Shown here: one piece after another, positions 11,301-22,413 of the stretch | Layout of the letters: each line of letters begins with the position of its first letter | Position numbering within the stretch: position 1 is the stretch's first letter | Source: Mallotus nudiflorus | Taxonomy: Eukaryota > Streptophyta > Magnoliopsida > Malpighiales > Euphorbiaceae | Length of the DNA: 64,000 nt | Assembly: GCA_947683625.1 (NCBI GenBank) | Contig: CANTUR010000057.1 | Span: 246,501 to 310,500 of the forward strand | Reading direction: 5' to 3' | Notes under the pieces: model-generated | The model's input: only the letters and a program-made list of their open reading frames with translations | What the model was told of the DNA's origin: nothing | Databases searched by the model: none | Program-made: the position numbers and the translations under genes

Positions 11301-11567
11301 GATTTCATGTATTTTATTTTAAAGAGATGTATTATGTTGAAACTGGATTTGTATTAAAGATTATATATTTATGAGATGGGATTTTGATTAAATCCAGTGA
11401 TGAAAATGATATTATGATATTATGATTTTTATTTTCCGCTGCATATTATATTGTTACTGTTGTTATGGCATGATTTATTTTATTTTTTTAGGCTTGCTAT
11501 GGGTTCCGGATTCGAAAGAATTCCCGTTCCCTAGCGCCGGTCATGGCCCCTGTTTTGGGTCGTGACA
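8317..11567 (+). repeat. 3' LTR of element A (3251 bp)
   Basis: Near-identical to 61-3319 from end to end. Differences counted by eye are about 39 substitutions (about 35 transitions) plus small indels, including a 10-bp deletion in the TATA-rich stretch and an A-run length change near 11400. All three hairpin blocks are kept. It is followed by the target duplication TCTGC (11568-11572). Confidence 0.97.
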
Positions 11568-11572
11568 TCTGC

Positions 11573-12382
11573 CCGCCTTGACTTGTTCAACAATGTGATT
11601 GTGAAATGTGAATACATGTCTGCCTAGATTTTTTTGTTTGTGCAAACAACCCCATCCAAGTACATACTGAGATATTGTAAAATTCCCCTTGTTTTTTTAC
11701 TGTTGAGAGAATTATATTTTGTAAATGGTTGAAAATATCAAATATTTGTATATTTTAGTTTAGCATTACTTTTTGAATTAGGACTCTTAATTCAATATAA
11801 CTAGACATTAACTTATTGAATTAGGACTTCTAATTATTGTATTTAGCCATTTAGGAGTCAAAAAAGAAATGTGTTAAAGTAGAAAGAATTTTTTTTTTGG
11901 GCCAAATATTTTAGTTTAGCATTACTTTTTGAATTAGGACTATTAATTCAATATAATTAGACATTAACTTATTGAATTAGGATTTCTAATTATTGTATTT
12001 AGCCAATTAGGAGCTCAAAAAAGAAATGGGCTAAAGTAGATATAATTTTTTTTTTTTGGGGCCAAAAGCCTTGAGATGCCAACATTAAAGAATGGACACT
12101 TAATATTTTTGTAATGGGTTCAACCTAGTGTATTAGAATTATTTAATTTGAAGGTTTTGGATGTTTAGTTTAAGGCCCAATCCAAATTGGCCCAGTACGA
12201 TTATCCAATCCAGACTACCCAATGTTTATGGATTTTTGAACCGATTCTTTTCGTTTTCGAAGTTGGTCAGTTTGGTCCTAATAATTACCCTTTCGAATCT
12301 GATCAGTTTCCGCTTCCACCCTTCTGACTCGACCCGAACTGCTCGATGCACACCCGTAGAAACAACTACTATATAATTTATT
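11573..12382. repeat. intergenic DNA with a 156-bp tandem duplication
   Basis: No convincing gene. Two direct copies about 156 bp long lie at 11752-11907 and 11908-12063. Both contain GCATTACTTTTTGAATTAGG and end near a T-run followed by GGGCCAAA or GGGGCCAAA. An open frame at 12161-12376 has no recognisable domain and is left out. Confidence 0.7.
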
Positions 12383-12632
12383 GGGGTGGAGGTTTTTGTA
12401 CTCCACCACTTTATATTCGCACTCCACTATTAATATTTTTTAAATTTAAATGATACAAATAACCTTAACTTCACTATTTACTTTTTATTATAATTTTTAT
12501 TATCACACTCCAGTATTAAAATATTTAAAATTTGAATAGCACAAAATATTTTCAATTTAAATATCTATTTTTTCTTAACAAAGATTTTTAAAATCTGTTT
12601 ATTACTTACTAAATATTAAACCATATATATTT
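12383..12632 (+). repeat. dispersed AT-rich repeat, copy 1
   Basis: About 250 bp, starting GGGGTGGAGGTTTTTG, that matches the reverse complement of 52333-52580 along its whole length; for example both contain ATTTAAAATTTGAATAGCAC. It resembles one end of the foldback element at 51617-52580. I see no coding sequence. Confidence 0.7.
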
Positions 12633-13748
12633 TTGTGTCAGATAAAAAGAATGAATAATGCTAAACGGCAGAATTTATGCCAGAACACAAGGGTATATTA
12701 GAGATTTTATTTCCATTTTTAAGGATAATATAGTATTTTTGATATATAAAAATTTTATTTAGTGACAAATATATCCCATTTATATTTAGAATTTTTAGAA
12801 CACTATTCTTAAATTTATTATTTAGATATGGAAAATAAATCTTGAAAAACAAAATTTTAGATGGAGTTGACTTATTAAATTTTGTCTAATATTAAAAAAG
12901 ATTTTCATATCAAAGATTTTCAGATATGTATTAAATAAAAATCTTTATATTTCTAATGAATATATTTTTTTCTTATTATTATTTGTTCACATATATGCAT
13001 TCTATTAATTTTTATATTTCATATCAAAAACATAAATTGATTTTTTTTGAGTGATCTGATGTATAACAAATTTTATTATTATTGAGTGAAGATAATGCTT
13101 AATAAATAAATAATGTACTGTGTTTTCAATTTTTTAATAAGCGGTAAATATAAATTTTAAAAATTAGAATAATTTAAATGTATAATAATGATAATAATTT
13201 TTAGTGTTATTAATATATCATATGGCAAAACATGATCGTACAGCGTAGGATTAATAGCTAGTGGAAGAAATTATTATGTTGGTCATACTCAGTGGTAAAT
13301 TAACACTTTCTGATGCATATATCTCTCATTTACACTTTCATTTAGCAGAGGAGCTTCATCCCATTAACTCTAATTTCATCCCAGTCAGAGACTACAACAA
13401 GTTTTAAGTTCGTTTGTAATTAAGCTTTAATTGAATTCCCTGTTGTTCTACTACTAATCATGTTATATATATATATATACACACACACAAACTAAAAATT
13501 ATTATTATTATTATAATTTTTAGTGTTTTACATTGTGAAATGTTTCATATGATATTTTGAACTACAATGTGGAATATTTATACTTCTCATACTTTTTGTG
13601 TAATGTTGTTACAAAATTTTTTTAAAAAGAAATTAAATATATAAGAGTTTTATTAGTAAAGAGGAAATAATAAATTAAAATTTTTTAACGTCTAATAAAT
13701 ATATATTTAATGAAATTATAATAATTTATATGTATTTCTAAGCCACAC

Positions 13749-13802
<54 letters not shown>

Positions 13803-14864
13803 TCTTTACGGTTATGGATTGAACATCTAATTATTCAAGTAAAAATAATAAGATCTTATTATTTGAGTTGGTAATTTATTTTTTAAAATAATAAAAAAGA
13901 CTAAAACATTTATTGAAAAATTTTGCTGCCACAAAAAAAAAAATGAATTATTAAAAATTGAATCATTAGAAATACTAAAAAAATTAAGATGAACTTTATT
14001 AGATTTAATACTGATCATATAAGAATAATAGTTTGTCAACCTTGAATGTAATTTAGGATGTAAAAATGATATTCAATTGAAATTATAAATTAAAATTGCA
14101 GTAAACTTAATTCAGCGTACATATATTTATTTTGCTCATTGCTCTCAAAATGAAACTCTATAAGAATAAATTTGTGGATGCATGTGATAAGAGCAATATA
14201 TATTTTTTTAAGAGGGCATTATATTGAAATTATATTAGACACTGTTACTTACTTCAAATTTTAATTGTGTTGTATTGAAATCTCAAATTTTTATATTTTT
14301 ACAAACCTTTTAAAAATTTGACAACATGGTTTTATATTGAATATGTGTATATGAAAATTCTTGTTTTGAAAGTGGTGTACATGTTCACATTTTCGTTTAA
14401 AAAAAAAAAGAATTGAGAACAAAAGTATTATTTTTTTAAGTTTAGCTTTTTAATTTAGCATTTAAGGTTTATTAAACTTCTTATTTTATTCTAATGTTAA
14501 ATAATTTCTTTGTAAAACATATAAAAAATTTATAATTTTTATAATTAATCATTAATTATGAAAATTGTAATAATTATTAAAATAAAATTTAAAAGAAATA
14601 GTAAAATAATTAATTTTAAAATACGAATGAAAACTTTTGGGCAGCTTTTTTTTACTCACTGTATTATGTTGGAATTGTGAACATTGGACAAATTTATAAA
14701 AACTGAAACAAACTCTTTCTCAAAATAGTAAATTTGTTTTTTCATTTGTATTTTATGGACATTTTAATCTTAATATGATAATTAGTTTGCCAATTTACTA
14801 ATTTTTTTATTTAATGCAATTTATTTAAAACCATATAATTTTAGTAGAATAATATAATGTTTAT
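12633..14864. other. AT-rich intergenic DNA, no gene seen
   Basis: Homopolymer and AT-rich sequence with only short chance frames. It includes a TA/CA tract near 13466-13490 and a (TA)n microsatellite at about 13752-13798. Confidence 0.6.
13752..13798. repeat. (TA)n microsatellite
   Basis: About 23 uninterrupted TA units between CACACGTG and TTAGATC. Confidence 0.95.
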
Positions 14865-15479
14865 GGTGTGTTTGAATTAGGGTTAAAGAAATAGGGTGTA
14901 ATAGTTACAGGTATAATTGTTAAGAAAGTTATAGTTACATGTGTAATAATTAAGTTGTTAACCTTACTTGGCAAATTAAGAGTAATTGATAAATTATAAT
15001 GTGGTATTATTTAAGGAAAAAATTATATAGTTGATTAAATTTATTATTAAATATTTAAAAATAATAAAAATAAATAAATAATTATTTAAATTTTTGAATA
15101 TTTATATAACTATTTAAATAATATATTCATATGCATTTTAAAAAATAACATAAATATTATAATAAAAATTTAAATTGATTCCTAACTTTTTAATAGATTT
15201 GATTAGTAGCTTATTGATATAAAAAGAAAAAAAATTGAAGTAAATAAAGGTAAATAAATAAAAAAATAAAAAGTACTCTTTTAAAAGTATGTTTTTATTG
15301 TTAAAGGCAATTAACTTAGTTTCAACTAGCTTAATAAAAATACATATTAGTAGGCTTAATTATTAAGGGAGTTAAATGTTAACTTTGTGCTTTTAAAATT
15401 TATCAAACAAAAATAAATAGAGTTAATGTATTTTAGGAATAATATTTAACCCCCTTTAACCCACATCTAAATATACTCT
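14865..15479. mobile_element. possible MITE-like foldback element
   Basis: The left edge (from GGTGTGTTTGAATTAGGG) resembles the inverted right edge (ending CCCTTTAACCCACATCTAAA, then ATACTC) over about 40 bases with mismatches. The inside is AT-rich and non-coding. The layout fits a small non-autonomous DNA transposon, but I could not identify a clear target duplication, so the class is uncertain. Confidence 0.4.
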
Positions 15480-16013
15480 AATATCAATTGAAGGATATAC
15501 TAAAAAAAATTATATTTTAACTATATTAATTATATTCGTCTAATTTATGTTAAAGAACATCTATAATTTTAAGACAAAAGAATAGTTACAAACATAAGTC
15601 ACATAAATTGTTTCATTTTGCCGAAAAATAACCAATAAAGAAAGAGAGCAATGCATGTAAATTGATGCAACTATTTATAATGTCACATTGTTATTTTTAT
15701 ACATTTTGTGTAGCAAGAATTTTCTCAGCTCAAATTTTAGAAAAAAATATTTAAAAAATATATAAAGTACCAAATAATTTAATATAAACATTAAATTAGA
15801 ATAAAAATGTATTATTTAAAATATAACATTCTCTAGTGCGCTCTTCTAGTCCTAAGTGGAGAGGAGGTCTATTCTCAACCTTTTATTCGATACAATAAGC
15901 ATTTTACCTGAAAATTAAATTCTCTGTAGCGAGTTAAAATGATTATTAATGTGGTTAAACTTTAAATATTATATATGATAAATTAGTCAATTATTCGTTC
16001 TTTGCATGAATTA
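15480..16013. other. intergenic DNA, no gene seen
   Basis: AT-rich, with a short less AT-rich patch at about 15835-15880. I see no open frame, repeat or motif I can name. Confidence 0.5.
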
Positions 16014-16187
16014 AAGGGATGAGGTGCAATTTGGACTCTGAACTCGTATCCAAAGTTAATATTGAATCCTAATAAAACTTTTTTTAAAAGGTGTACCAGG
16101 ACGTGTGAAAAAAAAGTTGAAAAAATCAGGCTTCTAACATTGCCCAAACGTCTGCCAACTTGTGGTGACACGGAATTGTCGGGCCCA
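16014..16187 (-). repeat. dispersed non-coding repeat, copy 1
   Basis: Contains AGGTGCAATTTGGACTCTGA and AAAGTTAATATTGAATCCTA. The reverse complement of 49630-49808 matches it across about 170 bp with scattered transitions. Short peptides on the coding-like strand align only because the DNA aligns, and both frames are short, so I read it as a transposon-derived repeat, not a gene. Confidence 0.7.
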
Positions 16188-17047
16188 CCGCTCCCAAAGC
16201 ACCAAGAAATGAAATAAATATTTTATATGACAAAAATAAGGTTACAGTAAAAAAAAACACATAGGTGACAAAACAAAATTCCATCACCTCTCACATCTTG
16301 TTTCCTCCGCCCATTGTTTCCCACAATCACTGCCTTAACCTAGCTTCTTTGTAGAAGAATCACGACCACGGCATCATTCACCTTAAAACCAAAAAACCTA
16401 AGCTGCTCTTCTTCGGGAGCAAAGTAGAGGAAGACCTAGTAGTGGCGTATGCGATTGATGAAGTTGAGCAAGGAGAGGTCAAAGAAGAGTGACAGTGGTG
16501 TTGGTAATGCTCTTGCTCTACCACCAATAATGAACCTCCATTGAAGACTATTGCTCCACCATCAATAAAGAAGCAGATTCTTCTTCTTCTCCACCATTCA
16601 AATTCTCAAGAATTGTTATTATCAAAACTCAATGGAGAGGCTAGATTTGATTAGATAATAAAATTATTTCTCCAATTTCTATTGATTTTTGGCTTAATTG
16701 CTATATTGTTAAAATTGATTTATTGTTGGGCAACAAAAGTTACTGCTCCATGCTTCTTATTCTTTCAAATTCAATTGGTTTTGTGTGGTGGTGGTAAATT
16801 TATTGGCAGTTGATAATGGTGTTGGTTTGTGCCAACAGTGGGTAATGCTCAAATGGTGTTGCTTTTTTTTTTTTTTTTTTCTTAATGTTGTCTACAATGA
16901 TGGAGTTAAAGGAAGAAGAATGAAGTGAATAGCCTTATTATTACTTTTTTCTTTCTTTAATGGAGTTGTTATTGTTGATAATGGCAGTTTCAGATGGTGT
17001 TAGTTTTTTTGTGTTAATGATGGTGCCAAGAAGCTATTGATGGTTGT
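16188..17047. other. unique-looking DNA interrupted by a solo LTR
   Basis: This stretch is less AT-rich than its surroundings (about 16260-17047) and has GGTGTTGG/GATGGTG-like simple repeats and a T-run at about 16865-16880. Similar GGTGTTGATGGTG sequence resumes after the solo LTR at about 20823-20940, so the two parts were once joined. I do not recognise a gene. Confidence 0.5.
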
Positions 17048-20000
17048 TGTCATGACCCAAAACTAGGAGTCATGATCAGAGGTAGGGAACGAGAATTCTC
17101 TTGAATCCGGAACCTGTAGCGAGCTTTAGAAAATAAAATCATGCAATAAATAAATAAAAGTACAACAGAATTAAAAAATTTTGAATCAATATATAAAAAT
17201 AAATACTCAATATTTTTTCATAAATAAATATATATTCATACAGTGTTCAAATATAACTCTCAGAGTATAAAGTATCAAAACAAAATAAAACTCTTATGAT
17301 ACAATAACACTAATACTGCAATTTTTAGAATACAACTCAGAGTTCAAAATATACATTTACATAAAATAGCCGGGATAGAAGAACACTGGCGAGAAACTCT
17401 ACTATTAAGGTCTAACGATATAGGATCTCCTAAAAAAAAAATTTGAGGGGGGGGGGGTGTTAGACCTCACTGAGTGAATTATTATACTATATATACATGC
17501 AATATAAACCATATCCAATCATGCATTCACATATATATGTATATTCATTTCACACAAATGTCAAACTCTACTTTTATAAATATACTAAACGTAGAAAATA
17601 TTTATTTTAATTCATGAAGGATCGAAAAGAACCCTATTAATCGCAACCTCAATCAACCATATCATCACTCTAACCATGCAGGCTCACTTAAATCCAAATA
17701 GATCACTTATTCCAATTTGGATAGTAGACTGGCCCCGAGACACTAAGTCAACCGAACTCCCGCAGTCTGACTGTCAGTGTGATTGGCCCCGAGACACTTG
17801 GTCAACCGATCTCCAGCAATCACACTATCAATTACTTCACATCCCAATCAAATCAATAGATCATTTATTCCATTATGGACAGTAGACTCCGAGCTCCAAC
17901 AGTCTGACTGTCAGAGTGATTGGCCCCGAGACACTAAGTTAACCAAGCTCCCATAATCACACTATCAATCATATCATCAATCTTAATCAAAACAATTATA
18001 ATCACCATAATAATTCTCACTCAACCCTGATCTATCGCACAGGTACATACATGGTCCTAGTGTTGTCCACTGGGTGGCACGTTCTATTGATATCCTTCAT
18101 TTATAATAAATCATTCATACGGAAAATAAATAATGTAAAATGACATTCATAATAGTAAAATAAACCATATATATATTAGAAATATACCTAAAATAAACCA
18201 AGAATATTTCGGGTATATATATGTCAAATCAATCATGAAATATACTAAAATAAACCCATAATATACCAAAAACATGTTAGGTTTAAATCAATAATAAAAC
18301 ATGCATTTATTTGGAAATATATAAAAAATATACCAAAAATATACTTAAAAACAATTTAAGTATAAATCAATAATATGACATGCAGATGTTTAGGAATATA
18401 CCTAAAATATACTGAAAATATACCTAAAGTATACTAATAATTTAATAAGGCAATTATGAATAAATATACATTTAAAACATGTATATATGCTAAAATATAC
18501 TAAACATAAACCTAATTATTTAACATGCATATATAAAAAATAAACCCTAAATATACCAAGATATAGTAAATGTATATTGAAAATATGCAAACATATATAT
18601 CTAGATATACTAAAAATAAATCGAAAACATACCAAATCATATTATAAATTAAATTACTTTTAAAAACATATAATGAAAATGAAAAATTCTAAGTCATGCA
18701 TCTTAAATGCAATACATATATATATATATATATATAGTATAATAACTCACTGATTCACGCTCTACGAGACTAGTCCGATGGGCTTGGTCCGCTAGGCCTC
18801 GGTCTCAACGCAGCTAAACAATAAAAATGATCATGAAATCAGAATAAATCTAACTTAGACTTCTAGAGACTCGATCTAGAATTACTAAACACAACTAGAC
18901 ACAGAATATGAATTAGATCTGATGTCATGTTTTATGAGAATTCTATCGAAAATTCGGCAGAACCTTCTCTGTAAAATGAATATTTCTCTACTTAAAAAGT
19001 AGAGTCGGTCCTGTAAGAAAAACACACTTCGAATACAAAATTCTCCCAACTCCTTGGTTGAGATCCCAAACTATAATTTCTCCCGACCGATGTCCACAAT
19101 TCACCATAAAATATAATTATACAATAAAATATATTAAATTCAATAAATATCATAAATACCTTCAAAATATCAAAATACAATATATTTAACCTTAAAATGC
19201 CAAAAATAATTATTTTTCCAATAATTACTTAAAAATCCTAATTAATAATATAATATTATTAAAAATCCATTTTCTCAATAATTACAAAAATATTAATAAA
19301 AATTCATTTTTATAAATCCAAATTACTTAATTAGTGAAAAAACATATTAAAAATTACTAAAAATCCATTTATTTACAAAAATAGTATATTATATATAATT
19401 TGAAAACAATTTTTGAAAAATAATATTAATTAGTTAAAATTAGTAAATAATTTGTAAAAATCATTTTTATACCTCAAATAATTATTAAAGCCAATTAAAC
19501 TTAATATTTAACTAAAATTACTACCAAATTACCCCTAATATATAAAAATACACATAAAATACTAATAATATACAAAAATTCAATAAAAATTATATAATCA
19601 CACAAAAATTATTTTCTCAACATATTATTCATTAAAATCAACAAATTATTCATTAAAATCAACAAATACACTTAATTAACCAATAATTTCAACAAAAACT
19701 CAAATATAACCCAATAATCCAATATTTACATAAACTAAAAATATTATTAAAAATTACATAAAAATCCAAAAAATTAATTTCTCAACACTAAAATTAATAT
19801 TAACTCATAATAACACCAAATCAACCAATTTTATAATTAAATAAATTAATTTACGAAAATTAATTAAATAATAATAAAATATTCAAAAATTCACAAAAAT
19901 CAAAATAATTTCTAAAAATCACACAAAAATTCATGGGAGTAGCTTAAGCTAGTAGGATCAACATTTTTTAAGGAAATTTTCATGAATCAACCTTAAACAC

Positions 20001-20481
20001 CCAAAAAAAAAATTCAAAAACCCTAAATGACCGAATTCAAAAACATGAAAAACACCTCATCAAATCGAGTTTTCAAGCTAAAAGGAGCTTGGATTCACAC
20101 TCATCAGCAAGAAAGGAAGAAGACAAGACCAAAGTCAAGAAAAATGGTGGCCGAAATCGCCTTGAACGGAGGAGAGGTCACTTTCGGCTTCTCACGACTT
20201 TTGAAGCTGTTGCCGAAGAAGGAGGCTGAAGGCGGCGGCGACGTGAGCAGGTGGGGGAGGCACTCTGTCAGCCAGTGAATAGAAGAAATAGACGGTGAGG
20301 GTGCGGGAAGTTGAGGATGAGGGAGAGAGAACGTGAGGGGGAGGGTTTTGATATTTTGTATATATATATATATATAATACTATATAATAAACTATATAAT
20401 ATAATATAACATAATAAAACTTTATATTATAATATTATATAATATAGCATTAAATCTACACCACACAAAATAAAAATATCT

Positions 20482-20521
<40 letters not shown>

Positions 20522-20822
20522 AATAATCACACACATACATTAATATAATAAACATAACCCTAATTAATATATAAATATAATACATATTATAATGAAATAG
20601 TAATATAAAAAAATAATAATGGAATTTACTAAAGCAATACTATAGATTAATGTTTAAAATAATAAGTCTATAAAATAAAATATTTATGTAGGAAACCCTA
20701 CTTAAACAAAATAATGATAATAATAATCATAAAATAATAAGTAATTAAATTTATTTTTAAACTTTACTAATACTGCAAATCCTATTTTAAAATAAGATAA
20801 TTTGAAAATATAGGTCATTACA
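17048..20822 (-). mobile_element. solo LTR of the gypsy A family, inverted (3775 bp)
   Basis: Read on the minus strand it begins TGTAATGACC (ending at 20822) and ends GGGTCATGACA (at 17048). No internal region or second LTR is present. Flanks are GTTGT (17043-17047) and ATTGT (20823-20827), a target duplication with one change. Hairpin block 3 (17406-17469), a doubled hairpin block 2 (about 17721-17965) and block 1 (18926-19014) are present. It is about 0.5 kb longer than the LTRs of A because hairpin block 2 and the TATACC-rich stretch (about 18170-18720) are partly duplicated. Probably left by LTR-LTR recombination. Confidence 0.88.
20471..20522. repeat. compound (TA)n(CA)n microsatellite inside the solo LTR
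   Basis: A run of TA units passes directly into a run of CA units. It lies in the part of the LTR that is TATA-rich in element A (near 517-547). Confidence 0.85.
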
Positions 20823-20941
20823 ATTGTTGTGATAGTGAGTGATATTCATGGTGGTGTTGATGGTGATGGGTAGTGTTGAGGGCGGTGGCGACGGTGAATG
20901 ATATTGATGGTGGTGTCGGCAGTAGGTGCTATTGACATTCA

Positions 20942-21263
20942 TGGTTTGGATGTACAGTACATATATATAGAGAAGTTTCAAGGCATAATTGGGTGCTGAG
21001 GCTTGTACCAGTAATGATTTGACCCTAGAAGAAAGGTTGGAACTCCAATCGTTTTGATGTCTTATGTCCTTTGCATGTTCATAGTTTGGAGCTTATATAT
21101 ATATATATATATATGGTTTGTATGTATAGTACATATATATAGAGAAGTTTCAAGGCATAATTGGGTGCTGAGGCTTGTACCAGTAATGATTTGACCCGAG
21201 AAGAAAGGTTGGAACTCCAATCGTTTTGATGTCTTAAGTCCTTTGCATGTTCATAGTTTGGAG

Positions 21264-21285
<22 letters not shown>
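20942..21285. repeat. 172-bp tandem duplication ending in (TA)n
   Basis: Unit 1 starts at 20942 and unit 2 at 21114, a 172-bp period. Only a few bases differ between units (for example GACCCTAG against GACCCGAG). Each unit ends in a TA run; the second run is greatly expanded and reaches about 21335. Confidence 0.9.

Positions 21286-21335
<50 letters not shown>
21266..21335. repeat. long (TA)n microsatellite
   Basis: About 34 uninterrupted TA units after GGAGCT. Open frames here that read as alternating Tyr-Ile are an artefact of this run. Confidence 0.95.
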
Positions 21336-21340
<5 letters not shown>

Positions 21341-21358
21341 AACGAGGCAAAGCCTGAA

Positions 21359-21685
21359 CTGCTTTATGTCCAGAGATGGGTCTGGTAAGATTCATTTCCA
21401 TAGATGGATTTGTTGGGTTCCTCCTGATTGGTTTAAAGTTAACACGAATGGAGTGGTTAGTAGAAATTCTCACAGGGCTTCAACAGGTGGTGTCATTAGA
21501 GACTGATGTGGTAATTGGCGTGGTGGTTTTGCTATGCATATTGGCCTGAGTTCTATTACTGCTGCTGAGCTTTGGGGAGTGTTTAAGGGATTATCTCTTG
21601 CTTGGGAACTTGGTTTTTGTAAGGTAAAGCTTGAAACAAATAGTAAATGTGTTGTTTAGTTGCTACAAAATAAACATAAGCCAAC
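21359..21685 (+). pseudogene. LINE RNase H-like domain, part 1 (split by insertions)
   Basis: The translation reads like the C-terminal RNase H domain found in many plant LINEs: WVPPDWFKVNTNG, then TGGVIRD, GNWRGGF, TAAELWG, GLSLAWELGF and QNKHKPT. The reading continues at 46196 across the inserted element B. It is dead: two in-frame stops are visible (after GVIRD and KCVV), and the first catalytic Asp (usual DTDG/NTDG) is Asn, as is the Asp of the usual ETDS motif (here ETNS). The Glu in TAAELWG remains. The LINE is probably 5'-truncated, since no upstream reverse transcriptase is seen next to it. Confidence 0.85.
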
Positions 21686-21810
21686 TGTAATAATCTGATT
21701 TTTTATAAATTAAATTATGAGATTTGTAGTGTTAATAGTTATTTTTATTTTATATCATTTTATTAAATTGTGATATTTGATTATTTGTGAAAATTAAATA
21801 AATTTCCTCA

Positions 21811-21852
<42 letters not shown>

Positions 21853-21990
21853 TTCAATATAACTATGGATTTTAATAAGAAAATTAAATTATCGTTATTT
21901 AAATATTAATGAATTAAATAAATAAATTTTATATGTATTTTATTTTATTTTTCCCCCACATTTTCTTCCTCTTATCCTTTTTCCTTCCTT

Positions 21991-22413
21991 TCTTTTCTTA
22001 ATCTTTCATCTAGGAACGAAACTCGTTTAAACTGGACTAATGAGCTTCACTATTAAAGGCTTCAACCTATTAGCAATCACAAGTTTATAGAGCACATTAC
22101 ATAAGATAATAGGCCTAAAGTGATTGTAAGTTTTACTATTTTTGGAATGAGAACAAGTAAAGTTTTATTTAGTTCCGCTAGAGGAAACCCCTCCATGAAT
22201 ACCATTTTAACCATATGACAAACCGACTCCCTAACTGTTTCCCATTGACTTTGAAAGAATAAAGCATGGAGACCATCACAACCAGGTGCTTTCAAAGGGC
22301 CCATCTCAAAAAAAGTTGTTTTAATTTCATCATCTGTGACTTCCTTTTCCAAGCATAGGATATCAACATTTATAAGATAATGGGCCTTCTCCTTTATAAG
22401 CCACTGTAGTGAG
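21991..22413 (-). mobile_element. LINE reverse transcriptase fragment
   Basis: On the minus strand, a 91-codon frame (22352 to 22077) and its continuation read like the plant LINE reverse transcriptase palm: MGPLKAPGCDGLHALFFQ, then LAELNKTLLVLIPK, then IANRLKPL and TSFVPR. The fragment is absent from the 3' LTR of element B. It is flanked by the direct repeat TTCCTTCCTT (21981-21990, 22414-22423) and has an A-rich minus-strand end. Both ends of the domain are missing, so it is a short truncated insertion with no function. The repeat falls in a pyrimidine-rich tract, so its status as a target duplication is probable, not certain. Confidence 0.85.

Larger units (their letters stand above)
61..11567 (+). 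mobile_element. complete Ty3-gypsy (chromovirus, Tekay/Del-like) LTR retrotransposon A
   Basis: A structurally complete element: 5' LTR 61-3319, primer-binding site 3324-3335, gag-pol 3518-8269, polypurine tract 8304-8315, 3' LTR 8317-11567. Both LTRs begin TGTAATATCC and end CGTGACA. The target-site duplication TCTGC is perfect at 56-60 and 11568-11572. The order protease, reverse transcriptase, RNase H, integrase defines Ty3-gypsy; a C-terminal chromodomain-like segment and LTRs over 3 kb fit the Tekay/Del chromovirus group. By eye the LTRs differ at about 39 of 3250 sites (roughly 1.2 %), about 35 of them transitions, so the insertion is recent. It cannot make an intact polyprotein because of six in-frame stops. 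Confidence 0.97.

Noticed and set aside
12161..12376. 71-codon plus-strand frame
   Set aside because: No start context, domain or repeat relation; a hydrophobic-looking chance frame next to a dispersed repeat.
21234..21506. frames reading long Tyr-Ile runs on both strands
   Set aside because: Product of the (TA)n microsatellite; only the part after about 21359 belongs to a real domain remnant.
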